Origin: [Mycobacterium] crassicus | GTDB taxonomy: Bacteria; Actinomycetota; Actinomycetes; Mycobacteriales; Mycobacteriaceae | Direction: 5' to 3' | NCBI RefSeq assembly: GCF_020181615.1 | Contig: NZ_CP084029.1 | Location: forward strand, 1,165,043-1,229,042 | Length of the DNA stretch: 64,000 nt | Part shown: positions 31,040 through 40,952 of the stretch, piece by piece | Position numbering within the stretch: position 1 is the first letter of the stretch | Layout of the letters: every line of letters starts with the position of its first letter | The notes under the pieces: model-generated | What the model saw: only the letters and a program-made list of their open reading frames with translations | Databases searched by the model: none | Told to the model about the DNA's origin: nothing | Position numbers and translations under genes: made by a program

Positions 31040-32443
31040 ATGAGCGACTATGTCGGCATGCGGTGCGAGGTGGTGCGCGAAACATTGTCGTCGCTGCTCG
31101 ACGGTGAGCAGCAGGAGTTGCCCGCGCAGCAGGTCGACGCGCACTTAGCATCATGCCGCGGCTGCCGACGCTGGCTGGTCGGTGCCGCCGCTCAGGCCCG
31201 CCGGCTGACCGAGATCGAATCCGGGTCGGACGCCTCCGCGGGTCCTGACCTGGCCGCCCAGATTCTGGCGGCCGCCGGAGTGACATCGGTCACCGGCGAG
31301 ATGACCGCCGGCAAACGCTGGTCGGGCTGGGGGTATCGGCGGCTGTCGCTGATCGTGGTCGGGCTGCTGCAGGTGCTGATGGCGCTGGCCCAGATCATGG
31401 GAATGGACTTCGGCATGGTGTCGGCGCACGGGCACGGCGCGGCTACCGGTGCGCATTTGCTGCATGAATCCACGGCATGGCTGTTGGCGCTCGGCGGGGC
31501 GATGATCGCCGCCGGTATCTGGCCTGCCGTGGCGGTCGGCGTCGCGGCGATCACCGGGGTGTATGCGCTGGCACTGACCGGTTACGTGGTGATCGACAGC
31601 TACCACGGCCAGGTGACGGTGGAACGGATCGCCAGCCATCTGCCGGTCCTCGCGGGTTTGCTGTTCGCGTTGCTGGTAGCCCGTGATCGCAGCGGTGGCA
31701 CCGGCTCGTCCGCGGCGCGGGACGACGCAGACGGCACGGCCGCCGATGCGTCGCGGACGGATGATTCCGGGCTGGGCGGCCACCGCCGGAGAGGCCGCCA
31801 TCTGCGGTCGGTCAACCGCTCGACGGACCCTACGACCATGCGTCGTAGTGGTGGCTGGAAGCCGGGTCTAGGGTTGACTTCCGTGGCGAGCGCTGACCGG
31901 GTCGACGATGACGCTGTCACCGCGCTCGCGCTGGCCGCGGCAGACGGTGACGCCCGGGCCCTGGAGGCGTTCATCAAGGCCACCCAGCGCGATGTCTGGC
32001 GGTTCGTGGCCTACCTGTTCGACGCTGTCAGTGCCGACGACCTGACGCAGGAAACCTTCCTTCGGGCGATCGGCGCGATCCCGCGGTTCGCCGGCCGTTC
32101 CAGTGCCCGAACCTGGCTGCTGGCCATCGCGCGCCGAGTCGTCGCCGACCACATCCGCTACCTGCGATCGCGTCCGCGCCCCGCCCCCGGCGCCGACCCC
32201 GAGGTGCTGCTCGAACGCGACCGTCCCGTCCGTGGCTTCGAGGACGTCGTCGAAGTCACCACGTTGATCGCCGACCTGTCCGCCGACCAGCGCGAGGCGC
32301 TGTTGCTGACCCAGCTGTTCGGCCTGTCCTACCAGGACGCCGCGGCGGTCTGTGGCTGTCCGGTGGGCACCATCCGATCCCGGGTGGCGCGCGCTCGCGG
32401 TGCGCTGCTGGCAGATCCGGAACGCGACGAGCTGACCGGCTAG
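31040..32443 (+). CDS. zf-HC2 membrane anti-sigma-like protein reading in frame into SigC
   Basis: From ATG 31040 the frame stays open for 467 codons. Residues 1-50 are a zinc-finger anti-sigma domain (Cys9, then HLASCRGC: H-x3-C-x2-C). Four hydrophobic segments follow (about 102-121, 145-168, 169-186, 201-214), a DUF2275-like layout. The loop between the first two is Met/His-rich ([20 protein letters not shown]) and should face outward. A 65-residue polar linker leads into a complete SigC. Four segments place both ends in the cytoplasm, so a tethered sigma factor is topologically possible. Alternatively the zf-HC2 gene simply lacks a stop and SigC is made separately from GTG 31883. Confidence 0.7.
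   Translation: MSDYVGMRCEVVRETLSSLLDGEQQELPAQQVDAHLASCRGCRRWLVGAAAQARRLTEIESGSDASAGPDLAAQILAAAGVTSVTGEMTAGKRWSGWGYRRLSLIVVGLLQVLMALAQIMGMDFGMVSAHGHGAATGAHLLHESTAWLLALGGAMIAAGIWPAVAVGVAAITGVYALALTGYVVIDSYHGQVTVERIASHLPVLAGLLFALLVARDRSGGTGSSAARDDADGTAADASRTDDSGLGGHRRRGRHLRSVNRSTDPTTMRRSGGWKPGLGLTSVASADRVDDDAVTALALAAADGDARALEAFIKATQRDVWRFVAYLFDAVSADDLTQETFLRAIGAIPRFAGRSSARTWLLAIARRVVADHIRYLRSRPRPAPGADPEVLLERDRPVRGFEDVVEVTTLIADLSADQREALLLTQLFGLSYQDAAAVCGCPVGTIRSRVARARGALLADPERDELTG
31830..31848. promoter_or_regulatory. Palindrome over the sigC -35 region
   Basis: CTACGAC-CATGC-GTCGTAG, a perfect 7-bp inverted repeat, ends 20 bp before the sigC -10 box and overlaps the -35 position. It looks like a dimeric repressor operator. 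Candidates to compare are BlaI-type and copper-responsive regulators. Confidence 0.5.
31869..31874 (+). promoter_or_regulatory. -10 box for a leaderless sigC message
   Basis: TAGGGT (TANNNT) ends 8 nt before GTG 31883, and no Shine-Dalgarno sequence precedes that GTG. This supports separate transcription of sigC from within the end of the zf-HC2 frame. Confidence 0.5.
31883..32443 (+). CDS. sigC: ECF sigma factor SigC (internal start)
   Basis: 186 aa from GTG 31883, collinear with Mtb SigC (185 aa) from its first residues ([20 protein letters not shown]). Region 2 includes DVWRFVAYL and [20 protein letters not shown]; region 4 includes [20 protein letters not shown]. Mtb SigC has been linked to copper acquisition and has no established anti-sigma factor that I know of. 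Here the frame is continuous with an upstream zinc-finger membrane protein. A leaderless promoter and palindrome precede the GTG. Followed by a hairpin and lpqU. Confidence 0.88.
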   Translation: MASADRVDDDAVTALALAAADGDARALEAFIKATQRDVWRFVAYLFDAVSADDLTQETFLRAIGAIPRFAGRSSARTWLLAIARRVVADHIRYLRSRPRPAPGADPEVLLERDRPVRGFEDVVEVTTLIADLSADQREALLLTQLFGLSYQDAAAVCGCPVGTIRSRVARARGALLADPERDELTG

Positions 32444-32447
32444 ACCC

Positions 32448-32469
32448 GCACATACCCGGTCGTATGTGC
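32448..32469 (+). terminator. Hairpin after sigC
   Basis: GCACATAC (32448-32455) pairs with GTATGTGC (32462-32469), 8 bp with a 6-nt loop, 5 nt after the stop codon; a T6 run follows at about 13 nt. Confidence 0.65.
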
Positions 32470-32589
32470 GCAGGCAGAACAGTTTTTTCAGGGTCGGGGC
32501 CAGATGCAGGGTCCGGCGAGGGCTGAGTGTTGTTCAGTAGTCATGGAACTATGGACACAGATCAAAGACGTTCGAGGTTGGGGAGAGCG

Positions 32590-33324
32590 GTGTCCGCAGT
32601 TCGTTGGCTGCGCACCACTGCCGTCGTGGGCGCGACGGCGGTGCTGTTGGCATCCAGTTGTAGCTGGCAGCTCGGTAACCCCATCCCGCAGGGCGTACCG
32701 CCGTCGCCGGGGGACCCGGTTCCGGCGGTGAACACCCGGCTCGAAGTGGGGCGTCCGGCCGATCAGTTGTACCACTGGGCCGCCCAGCGGGCCCCGGTTC
32801 TCGACATCCCGGTCACCGCGCTGGAGGCTTACGCCTACGCCGCGCGTGTCGCCGAGGTGGAGAACCCCAACTGCCATCTGGGCTGGACCACGTTGGCGGC
32901 CATCGGCCAGATCGAAAGCCATCACGGTCGCTACAACCGCTCCACGGTGGCGCGCAACGGCGACGTGCGGCCCAAGATCCGGGGTGTGCGGCTCGACGGG
33001 TCCGGAGGCAATCTGCACATCGTCGAGGAAGTGCAGCCGGACATGGCCGACGACGACGGAGTGGTCCGGGCGATGGGCCCGATGCAGTTCATTCCGGAGA
33101 CCTGGCGGCTCTACGGCGTCGACGCCAACAACGACGGCATCGTCAGCCCGGACAACATCGACGACGCCGCGCTGTCGGCCGCCGGTTATCTGTGCTGGCG
33201 CGGAAAGGATCTCGCCACTCCCAAGGGCTGGATGACGGCGTTGATGGCGTACAACGATTCGGAGATCTACGCCCGCGCGGTTCGGGACTGGGCCGCCGCC
33301 TACGCCGCGGGCCGGCCCTTGTGA
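32590..33324 (+). CDS. lpqU: LpqU, lytic transglycosylase-like lipoprotein
   Basis: 244 aa from GTG 32590 (GGGGAG 4 nt upstream; ATG 32551 is a weaker alternative). A lipoprotein signal (TTAVVGATAVLLASSCSW) is followed by an SLT/MltB-like domain: TTLAAIGQIESHHGRY contains the catalytic Glu, then AMGPMQFIPETWRLYG and the calcium-like DANNDGIVSPDNIDDAA segment. Predicted to cleave peptidoglycan at the outer face of the membrane. Collinear with Mtb LpqU (Rv1022), upstream of eno. Confidence 0.92.
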   Translation: MSAVRWLRTTAVVGATAVLLASSCSWQLGNPIPQGVPPSPGDPVPAVNTRLEVGRPADQLYHWAAQRAPVLDIPVTALEAYAYAARVAEVENPNCHLGWTTLAAIGQIESHHGRYNRSTVARNGDVRPKIRGVRLDGSGGNLHIVEEVQPDMADDDGVVRAMGPMQFIPETWRLYGVDANNDGIVSPDNIDDAALSAAGYLCWRGKDLATPKGWMTALMAYNDSEIYARAVRDWAAAYAAGRPL

Positions 33325-33360
33325 GGTGTGTGTGAGGTGCGTGGCCGGGAGCACCGTTAG

Positions 33361-34701
<1,341 letters not shown>

Positions 34702-34719
34702 TAACCGGAGGCCGCTGCG

Positions 34720-35379
34720 GTGTCCGATTCGAAACGGCCCGATCCGAAACGGCCCGACCCGAAGCGGCGTGCCGCGACGTCGCGGCCGGGCCGGGCCGGC
34801 GAGAACGGAAGCGCGCACCCGCGCCGCTCACCGGCGGTGCGGCGTGCGGCCGGTTCGTCGCGGACGCCGCCGGAGTCACCGGCGGCGCCAGTCAAGCGAT
34901 CGGCGGCGGAGGCCGCGGAGCAGGCCTCGGAGCTGCGGGTCGGTTTCACCGCGCGGCGGGCGGTCATCCTGGCTGCGGTGATGTGCGTGCTCACCCTGAC
35001 CGTCGCCGGACCGGTCCGGACGTTCTTCGCCCAGCACGCGGAGATGAAGCAGCAGGCCCTGTTGGAAAGCACCTTGCAACAGCAGATCAGCGATCTCAAA
35101 CAGCAGAAGGTCAACTTGGACGATCCGGCACACATCCGGGCGCAGGCCCGTCAGCGTCTCGGTTTCGTCATGCCCGGTGAGATCCCGTATCAGGTTCAGC
35201 TGCCCGCGACGGCGGACGTGCCCGGGGAGCCCGGCGCCGAAATCGTGATCGGCCCCAGCGGCGATCCTTGGTACACCTCGCTGTGGCACACCATCGCCGA
35301 CGCACCGCACCCGCCGCCGGCTCCGGTGCTGCCTCCGGGCCCGCCCGGCCTGCCCATCCCGGCAGTGCCCGGTGGTTGA
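34720..35379 (+). CDS. FtsB/DivIC-like septum protein
   Basis: 219 aa from GTG 34720 (GGAGG 8 nt upstream). The N-terminal 65 residues are basic and disordered and begin with a repeated KRPDP motif. One transmembrane segment (VILAAVMCVLTLTVAGPV) is followed by a coiled coil (MKQQALLESTLQQQISDLKQ) and a Pro-rich extracellular tail. This is the DivIC/FtsB topology; members connect FtsL and FtsQ in the divisome. The same eno-ftsB order occurs in Mtb (Rv1023-Rv1024). It overlaps the DUF501 gene by 8 bp. Confidence 0.88.
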   Translation: MSDSKRPDPKRPDPKRRAATSRPGRAGENGSAHPRRSPAVRRAAGSSRTPPESPAAPVKRSAAEAAEQASELRVGFTARRAVILAAVMCVLTLTVAGPVRTFFAQHAEMKQQALLESTLQQQISDLKQQKVNLDDPAHIRAQARQRLGFVMPGEIPYQVQLPATADVPGEPGAEIVIGPSGDPWYTSLWHTIADAPHPPPAPVLPPGPPGLPIPAVPGG

Positions 35380-35863
35380 CCTCGCCGACCTGGACGCGGT
35401 GCGCCGGCAACTGGGCCGGGAACCCCGCGGCGTCCTGGAGATCTCCTACCGGTGTCCCGACGGCGAGCCCGCCGTGGTGAAGACCGCGCCCAAACTTCCT
35501 GACGGAACACCGTTTCCGACGCTGTATTACCTGACCCATCCCGCACTGACCGCCGCGGCCAGCCGGTTGGAGTCCTCGGGGCTGATGGCCGAGATGACCG
35601 AGCGGCTGCACCACGACTCGGAGCTGGCCGCCGCTTATCGCTGTGCCCACGAGTCCTATCTCGCCGAACGGGATGCGATCGAATCGCTGGGAACGACCTT
35701 CACCGGTGGCGGCATGCCCGACCGGGTGAAGTGCCTGCACGTGCTGATCGCGCACTCGCTGGCCAAGGGACGCGGGGTCAACCCGTTCGGGGACCAGGCG
35801 TTGGCGATTCTGGCCGCCGAGCCGCCGATGGCCAGAGTTCTGGTGCCGGAGCAGTGGTTATGA
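35372..35863 (+). CDS. DUF501 protein
   Basis: 163 aa. The DUF501 family pattern is readable: VRRQLGREPRGVLEISYRCP, KLPDGTPFPTLYYLTHP, MPDRVKCLHVLIAHSLAKG, then NPFGDQAL. It is nearly always between the FtsB-like gene and ppx in actinobacteria, as here, with overlaps on both sides. No biochemical function is established. The conserved Cys and His suggest a metal or nucleotide site, which is my guess. Confidence 0.9.
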   Translation: MVDLADLDAVRRQLGREPRGVLEISYRCPDGEPAVVKTAPKLPDGTPFPTLYYLTHPALTAAASRLESSGLMAEMTERLHHDSELAAAYRCAHESYLAERDAIESLGTTFTGGGMPDRVKCLHVLIAHSLAKGRGVNPFGDQALAILAAEPPMARVLVPEQWL

Positions 35864-36813
35864 CGCGCGGGAACCGGGTGGCCGGAATCGACTGCGGCAC
35901 CAACTCGATCCGACTGCTGATAGCCGAACCGGTTGACGGGCGGCTGCGCGACATTCACCGTGAGATGCGCATCGTCCGCCTGGGCGAAGGCGTCGACGCG
36001 ACCGGCCGGTTCGGTGCCGAGGCGCTGGACCGAACCAGGGCGGCGCTCACCGACTACGCCGGACTGCTGGTCGCACATGACGTTTCGCGGGTGCGGATGG
36101 TGGCGACCTCGGCCACCCGCGACGCTGCCAACCGGGACGTGTTCTTCGCCATGACCGCGCAGGTGCTGGGGCAGGCGGTTCCCGGCGCCGTCGCGGAGGT
36201 GATCACCGGCGCCCAGGAAGCCGAGCTGTCGTTCCACGGCGCGGTCGGTGAATTGGACAGTGCCGACGGACCGTTCGTCGTCGTGGACCTGGGCGGCGGT
36301 TCCACCGAAGTGGTGCTGGGCGACTCGACCGACGGAGTGTCGGCCAGCTATTCGGCCGACATCGGCTGTGTCCGGCTGACCGAACGGTGCCTGCACTCCG
36401 ACCCGCCGACCGCCGCCGAGATCAGCGCCGCCCGCGACGTCGCCCGCGAGTTGATCGGACAAGCGCTGCAAGCGGTTCCGGTTCAACACGCCAAGACCTG
36501 GGTGGGCGTGGCAGGCACCATGACGACACTGTCGGCGCTGGCTCACGGACTGACCGAATACGACCCGGGTGTCATTCACCTGTCCCGGGTCGGCCTGCCG
36601 GAACTGCTGGCGGTCTGCGATCGGCTGATCGGCATGACCCGCACGCAGCGGGCCGCGTTGGGGCCGATGCATCCCGGCCGCGTCGATGTGATCGGCGGCG
36701 GGGCGATCGTCGTGCAGGAACTGGCCCACGCCTTGCAGCAGCGCGCCGGGATCGAGGAGCTGGTGGTCAGCGAGCACGACATCCTGGACGGCATCGCGCT
36801 GTCGATCGCCTAG
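35860..36813 (+). CDS. ppx2: Exopolyphosphatase/pppGpp phosphohydrolase family protein
   Basis: 317 aa of the Ppx/GppA actin-like ATPase fold. Phosphate motifs are RVAGIDCGTNSIRLLI, VVVDLGGGSTEVVLG and VGVAGTMTTLSALA. The ATG overlaps the DUF501 stop by 4 bp. The corresponding Mtb protein (Rv1026) is reported to act on polyphosphate or (p)ppGpp. The short single-module form lacks the C-terminal HD-like domain of E. coli Ppx. Confidence 0.92.
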   Translation: MTRGNRVAGIDCGTNSIRLLIAEPVDGRLRDIHREMRIVRLGEGVDATGRFGAEALDRTRAALTDYAGLLVAHDVSRVRMVATSATRDAANRDVFFAMTAQVLGQAVPGAVAEVITGAQEAELSFHGAVGELDSADGPFVVVDLGGGSTEVVLGDSTDGVSASYSADIGCVRLTERCLHSDPPTAAEISAARDVARELIGQALQAVPVQHAKTWVGVAGTMTTLSALAHGLTEYDPGVIHLSRVGLPELLAVCDRLIGMTRTQRAALGPMHPGRVDVIGGGAIVVQELAHALQQRAGIEELVVSEHDILDGIALSIA

Positions 36814-36856
36814 TCAGGCGTCCATCAACCGTTGACCGACGCAGCGTTATCAGGTT

Positions 36857-36928
36857 GTAAAGGTCGCCTCGCTAAGCGTAAAGAAAGCGTCAACGTTCAC
36901 CGCCATGCCGGCTGAGCGGGTCTAACTT
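36857..36928 (+). promoter_or_regulatory. Candidate kdp control region
   Basis: Two GTAAAG hexamers at 36857-36862 and 36878-36883 are 21 bp apart (two helical turns), upstream of a TANNNT -10 candidate (TAACTT, 36923-36928). The first kdp ORF begins 40 nt later. The spacing suits a dimeric OmpR-type activator such as KdpE; this is inferred. Confidence 0.4.
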
Positions 36929-36967
36929 CAGTGCAGTCCCGGTCGGGTTCTCGAGAACGGAGAACGC

Positions 36968-37051
36968 GTGGCTGTCGTTGCCTACCTGCTGCTGACGGTG
37001 GTGATCTTCGCCCTGCTCGGCGGTGTAGTGAAGTTGGTCGAGCGACTGTGA
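36968..37051 (+). CDS. 27-aa membrane micropeptide upstream of kdpF
   Basis: GTG 36968 opens a 27-codon frame encoding VVAYLLLTVVIFALLGGVVK followed by LVERL: one hydrophobic helix with a charged C-terminus. Its TGA overlaps the kdpF GTG (GTGA), so it belongs to the operon. It is not KdpF, which follows. A similar short ORF ahead of kdpF seems familiar from other actinobacteria, but I cannot verify this. A role in stabilising the Kdp complex is a guess. Confidence 0.6.
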   Translation: MAVVAYLLLTVVIFALLGGVVKLVERL

Positions 37052-37137
37052 GCCCCGCCAACGCCGTCGGTCTGGCACTGGCCTTGCTGGCGGTCGCGTT
37101 CCTCATCGCCGCACTGCTGTTCCCGGAGAGGTTCTAG
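37048..37137 (+). CDS. kdpF: KdpF small subunit
   Basis: 29 aa, one transmembrane helix ending in ALLFPERF, matching the Mtb KdpF ending ALLFPEKF. Stabilises the KdpABC potassium pump in the membrane. It overlaps the preceding micropeptide by 4 bp and abuts the TTG start of kdpA with no gap. Confidence 0.9.
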   Translation: MSPANAVGLALALLAVAFLIAALLFPERF

Positions 37138-38808
37138 TTGAGTACGACAGCCGCGGGCGCAATGGTCCTGACATCGTTGGTCATCGCACTGATGGTGGTG
37201 CACGTACCGTTGGGCGACTACATGTATCGGGTCTTCAGCCGCGAAACACACTCCCGCGGTGAGCGATTCGTCTACTCCGTGATCGGTGTCGACCCGGAAT
37301 CGGAGCAGACTTGGGCCGCCTATGCGCGCAGTGTTCTGGCGTTCTCCGCCGTGAGCGTGGTGTTCTTGTTCGTTCTTCAACTCGTCCAGGGGAAGCTTCC
37401 ACTGCATCTGAATGATCCGGCGACATCGATGACGCCCGGGTTGGCGTGGAACACCGCGGTCAGCTTCGTCACCAACACCAACTGGCAGGCCTACGCCGGC
37501 GAGTCCACGCAGGGGCATCTGGCACAGATGGCCGGTCTGTCGGTGCAGAACTTCGTATCCGCCGCGGTCGGCATGGCGGTCGCGGTCGCTTTCGTACGCG
37601 GGTTCATCGGCCGGCGCACCGCGGTGCTGGGCTCATTCTGGGTTGATCTGGTTCGCGGCACCCTGCGCATCCTGTTGCCGATCGCGGTCGTCGGCGCGAC
37701 GGTGCTGATCGCCGGCGGGGTCGTCCAGAACTTTCACCTCAACGACCAGACGATCACGACCCTGACCGGTGCACCGCAGACCATTCCAGGCGGTCCGGTG
37801 GCCAGCCAGGAGGTGATCAAGCTGCTCGGTACCAATGGGGGTGGCTTCTACAACGCCAACTCCGCGCATCCGTTCGAGAACCCGACCGCGTGGACCAACT
37901 GGGTCGAGATCTTTCTGCTGTTGGTCATAGCGTTCTCGCTGCCCCGCACATTCGGCCGAATGGTGGGCAACACCAAGCAGGGCCACGCGATCGCCGCCGT
38001 CATGGCCGTGATCGCCCTCATCAGCGTCAGCCTGCTCGGCTGGTCGCAGCTGGCGCATCACGGCACCGTCCCGACCGCCGTGGGAGCCGCGATGGAAGGG
38101 ATCGAGCAGCGAAACGGCGTGGCCGACTCGGCGGTATTCGCCGCGGCGACCACGCTGACCTCCACCGGTGCAGTGGATTCCACACACGACTCCTATACCA
38201 GTCTGGGTGGCCTGCTGGCGATGGCCGACATGCAGCTTGGCGAGGTCGCCCCCGGGGGTGTCGGCTCGGGCCTGTACGGCATCTTGATACTCGCGGTGAT
38301 CACGGTGTTCGTCGCCGGGTTGATGGTCGGGCGTACCCCGGAATACCTGGGCAAGAAGATCACTCCACGTGAGATCAAGCTGGCGGCAAGTTATTTCCTG
38401 GTGACCCCGGTGATTGTGCTGTGCGGAACGGCAATCTCGATCGCACTGCCGGGCCCGCGCTCGGCAATGGCCAATACCGGACCGCACGGACTTTCTGAAG
38501 TGCTCTACGCGTTCACCTCGGCAGCGAACAACAACGGTTCCGCGTTCGCGGGCTTGGCGGCCGATGGGACGTGGTACGAGACCGTGCTCGGGATCGCGAT
38601 GCTCGTCGGCAGGTTCCTGCCGATGATCTTGGTGCTTGCGCTGGCGGGGGCGCTCGCCGCGCAGGGTCAGACTCCGGAATCCATTGGCACGCTGCCCACC
38701 CACAAGCCCCAATTCGTCGGCATGGTCGTCGGAGTGACGCTCATCCTGGTCGCCCTCACCTTCCTGCCGGCGCTGGCATTGGGGCCACTCGCTGAAGGGC
38801 TGCACTGA
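37138..38808 (+). CDS. kdpA: Potassium-transporting ATPase subunit KdpA
   Basis: The potassium-binding channel-like subunit. 556 aa from TTG 37138, directly after the kdpF stop. About ten transmembrane helices. Four selectivity-filter-like loops are visible around [43 protein letters not shown] and [13 protein letters not shown]. Start is supported by tight coupling rather than a ribosome site. Confidence 0.96.
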   Translation: MSTTAAGAMVLTSLVIALMVVHVPLGDYMYRVFSRETHSRGERFVYSVIGVDPESEQTWAAYARSVLAFSAVSVVFLFVLQLVQGKLPLHLNDPATSMTPGLAWNTAVSFVTNTNWQAYAGESTQGHLAQMAGLSVQNFVSAAVGMAVAVAFVRGFIGRRTAVLGSFWVDLVRGTLRILLPIAVVGATVLIAGGVVQNFHLNDQTITTLTGAPQTIPGGPVASQEVIKLLGTNGGGFYNANSAHPFENPTAWTNWVEIFLLLVIAFSLPRTFGRMVGNTKQGHAIAAVMAVIALISVSLLGWSQLAHHGTVPTAVGAAMEGIEQRNGVADSAVFAAATTLTSTGAVDSTHDSYTSLGGLLAMADMQLGEVAPGGVGSGLYGILILAVITVFVAGLMVGRTPEYLGKKITPREIKLAASYFLVTPVIVLCGTAISIALPGPRSAMANTGPHGLSEVLYAFTSAANNNGSAFAGLAADGTWYETVLGIAMLVGRFLPMILVLALAGALAAQGQTPESIGTLPTHKPQFVGMVVGVTLILVALTFLPALALGPLAEGLH

Positions 38809-38809
38809 A

Positions 38810-40951
38810 ATGCGCTCGGCCACAACGGTCTCACCGCCGCCGCCGCTCACCGGTCGCCGACGGGTGTCGGGCGGGCTGATCGACCCCGCCATGCTGCTGG
38901 CGGCACTGCCCGGGGCATTGCGCAAGCTCGATCCCCGCACCCTGTGGCGTAACCCGGTGATGCTGATCGTCGAGATCGGCGCCGGGTGGTCCACGGTACT
39001 GGCGATCGGCGAGCCGACCTGGTTCGGCTGGCTGATCGTGTGCTGGTTGTGGCTGACCGTGGTCATTGCCAATCTGGCCGAGGCGGTCGCCGAAGGTCGC
39101 GGGAAGGCGCAGGCCGACGCGTTGCGAAAGTCCAAGTCTGACACCGTCGCACGTCGGCTGCGCGGCTGGGCGCCGAATACGCCCGGCATCGAGGAGGCAG
39201 TCGCGGCGCCGCTGCTGCAACGGGGTGACGTGGTCGTCGTCGAAGCGGGTCAGATCATCCCCGGTGACGGCGACGTGGTGGAGGGCATCGCGTCGGTGGA
39301 CGAATCGGCGATCACCGGTGAATCGGCGCCGGTGATCCGCGAATCCGGCGGCGACCGTTCGGCGGTCACCGGCGGGACAACGGTGTTATCGGATCGGATC
39401 GTGGTCCGGATCACCCAGAAACCCGGACAGAGCTTCATCGACCGGATGATCGCGCTGGTTGAGGGCGCAAGCCGGCAGAAGACCCCGAACGAGATCGCGC
39501 TGAACATCCTGCTGGCCGCGCTGACCATCATCTTCGTGGTGGCGGTGGCGACGCTGCAGCCGTTGGCCATCTATTCCAAGTCCAACAACCCGGGTGTGGC
39601 CGACACGGCTGCCCTCGACAACAACGGTGTCACCGGCATCGTCTTGGTCGCACTGCTGGTCTGTCTGATCCCCACCACGATCGGTGCGTTGCTGTCCGCC
39701 ATCGGAATTGCCGGTATGGACCGGCTGGTGCAGCGCAATGTGCTCGCCATGTCCGGCCGGGCGGTGGAGGCCGCCGGCGATGTCAACACCCTGCTGCTGG
39801 ACAAGACCGGCACGATCACGCTGGGCAACCGCCAGGCCTCGGAATTCCTTCCGGTTACGGGGGTTACCGCCGCCGAACTGGCCGACGCCGCCCAACTGTC
39901 CAGCCTCGCCGACGAAACCCCCGAAGGCCGTTCGGTGGTGGTCCATGCAAAGCAGGCTCACGGGCTGCGGACCAGGACTCCGGGTGAGCTCACGGCGGCA
40001 TCCTGGGTCGAGTTCACCGCGGTGACCCGGATGTCCGGCGTCGACATCAGCGGACACCAATTGCGCAAGGGTGCGGCCAATTCCGTCAGCGATTGGGTGC
40101 GTGGCCACGGCGGTGACATCCCCGCCGAGCTCGGCCGGATCGTCGACGGGATCAGCGCTGCCGGGGGAACACCGCTGGTGGTCGGTGAGGTGGTCGTAGG
40201 TGGACCCGCCCGGGTGCTCGGCGTCATTCACCTCAAGGATGTGGTCAAGCAGGGCATGCGTGAGAGGTTCGACGCGATGCGCCGAATGGGTATCCGGACC
40301 GTGATGATCACCGGCGACAACCCGTTGACCGCCAAGGCGATTGCCGATGAGGCCGGGGTTGATGATTTTCTCGCCGAAGCCACCCCCGAAGACAAGCTGA
40401 TGCTGATCAAACGGGAGCAGCAGGGTGGACGACTGGTCGCCATGACCGGCGACGGAACCAACGACGCACCGGCGCTGGCGCAGGCCGACGTCGGGGTGGC
40501 GATGAACACCGGCACCAGCGCCGCCAAGGAGGCGGGCAACATGGTGGACCTGGACTCCGACCCCACCAAGCTCATCGAGATCGTGGAGATCGGCAAACAG
40601 CTGCTGATCACCCGAGGTGCGCTGACCACGTTCTCGATCGCCAACGACATCGCCAAATACTTCGCCATCATCCCGGCGCTGTTCGTCGCGATCTTTCCCG
40701 GCCTCGGTCTGCTCAACGTGATGAGGCTGCACAGCCCGCAATCGGCGATCCTGTCGGCGGTGGTCTTCAACGCGCTGATCATCGCGGCGCTGATTCCGTT
40801 GGCGCTACGCGGGGTTCGCTACGTTCCGGGCAGCGCTTCGGCGCTGCTCAGTCGCAACCTGGCCGTCTACGGACTGGGCGGGATCGTGGCCCCGTTCGTC
40901 GGCATCAAGCTCATCGACCTGTTGGTTCAACTACTGCCCGGGATGGGGTGA
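38810..40951 (+). CDS. kdpB: Potassium-transporting ATPase subunit KdpB
   Basis: P-type ATPase catalytic subunit, 713 aa. The phosphorylation motif is DKTGTIT ([19 protein letters not shown]); the actuator loop is DESAITGES; the hinge motif is [20 protein letters not shown]. The N-terminus carries [11 protein letters not shown] before the first membrane segment. It lies 1 bp after kdpA, with ATG start. Confidence 0.97.
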   Translation: MRSATTVSPPPPLTGRRRVSGGLIDPAMLLAALPGALRKLDPRTLWRNPVMLIVEIGAGWSTVLAIGEPTWFGWLIVCWLWLTVVIANLAEAVAEGRGKAQADALRKSKSDTVARRLRGWAPNTPGIEEAVAAPLLQRGDVVVVEAGQIIPGDGDVVEGIASVDESAITGESAPVIRESGGDRSAVTGGTTVLSDRIVVRITQKPGQSFIDRMIALVEGASRQKTPNEIALNILLAALTIIFVVAVATLQPLAIYSKSNNPGVADTAALDNNGVTGIVLVALLVCLIPTTIGALLSAIGIAGMDRLVQRNVLAMSGRAVEAAGDVNTLLLDKTGTITLGNRQASEFLPVTGVTAAELADAAQLSSLADETPEGRSVVVHAKQAHGLRTRTPGELTAASWVEFTAVTRMSGVDISGHQLRKGAANSVSDWVRGHGGDIPAELGRIVDGISAAGGTPLVVGEVVVGGPARVLGVIHLKDVVKQGMRERFDAMRRMGIRTVMITGDNPLTAKAIADEAGVDDFLAEATPEDKLMLIKREQQGGRLVAMTGDGTNDAPALAQADVGVAMNTGTSAAKEAGNMVDLDSDPTKLIEIVEIGKQLLITRGALTTFSIANDIAKYFAIIPALFVAIFPGLGLLNVMRLHSPQSAILSAVVFNALIIAALIPLALRGVRYVPGSASALLSRNLAVYGLGGIVAPFVGIKLIDLLVQLLPGMG

Positions 40952-40952
40952 C

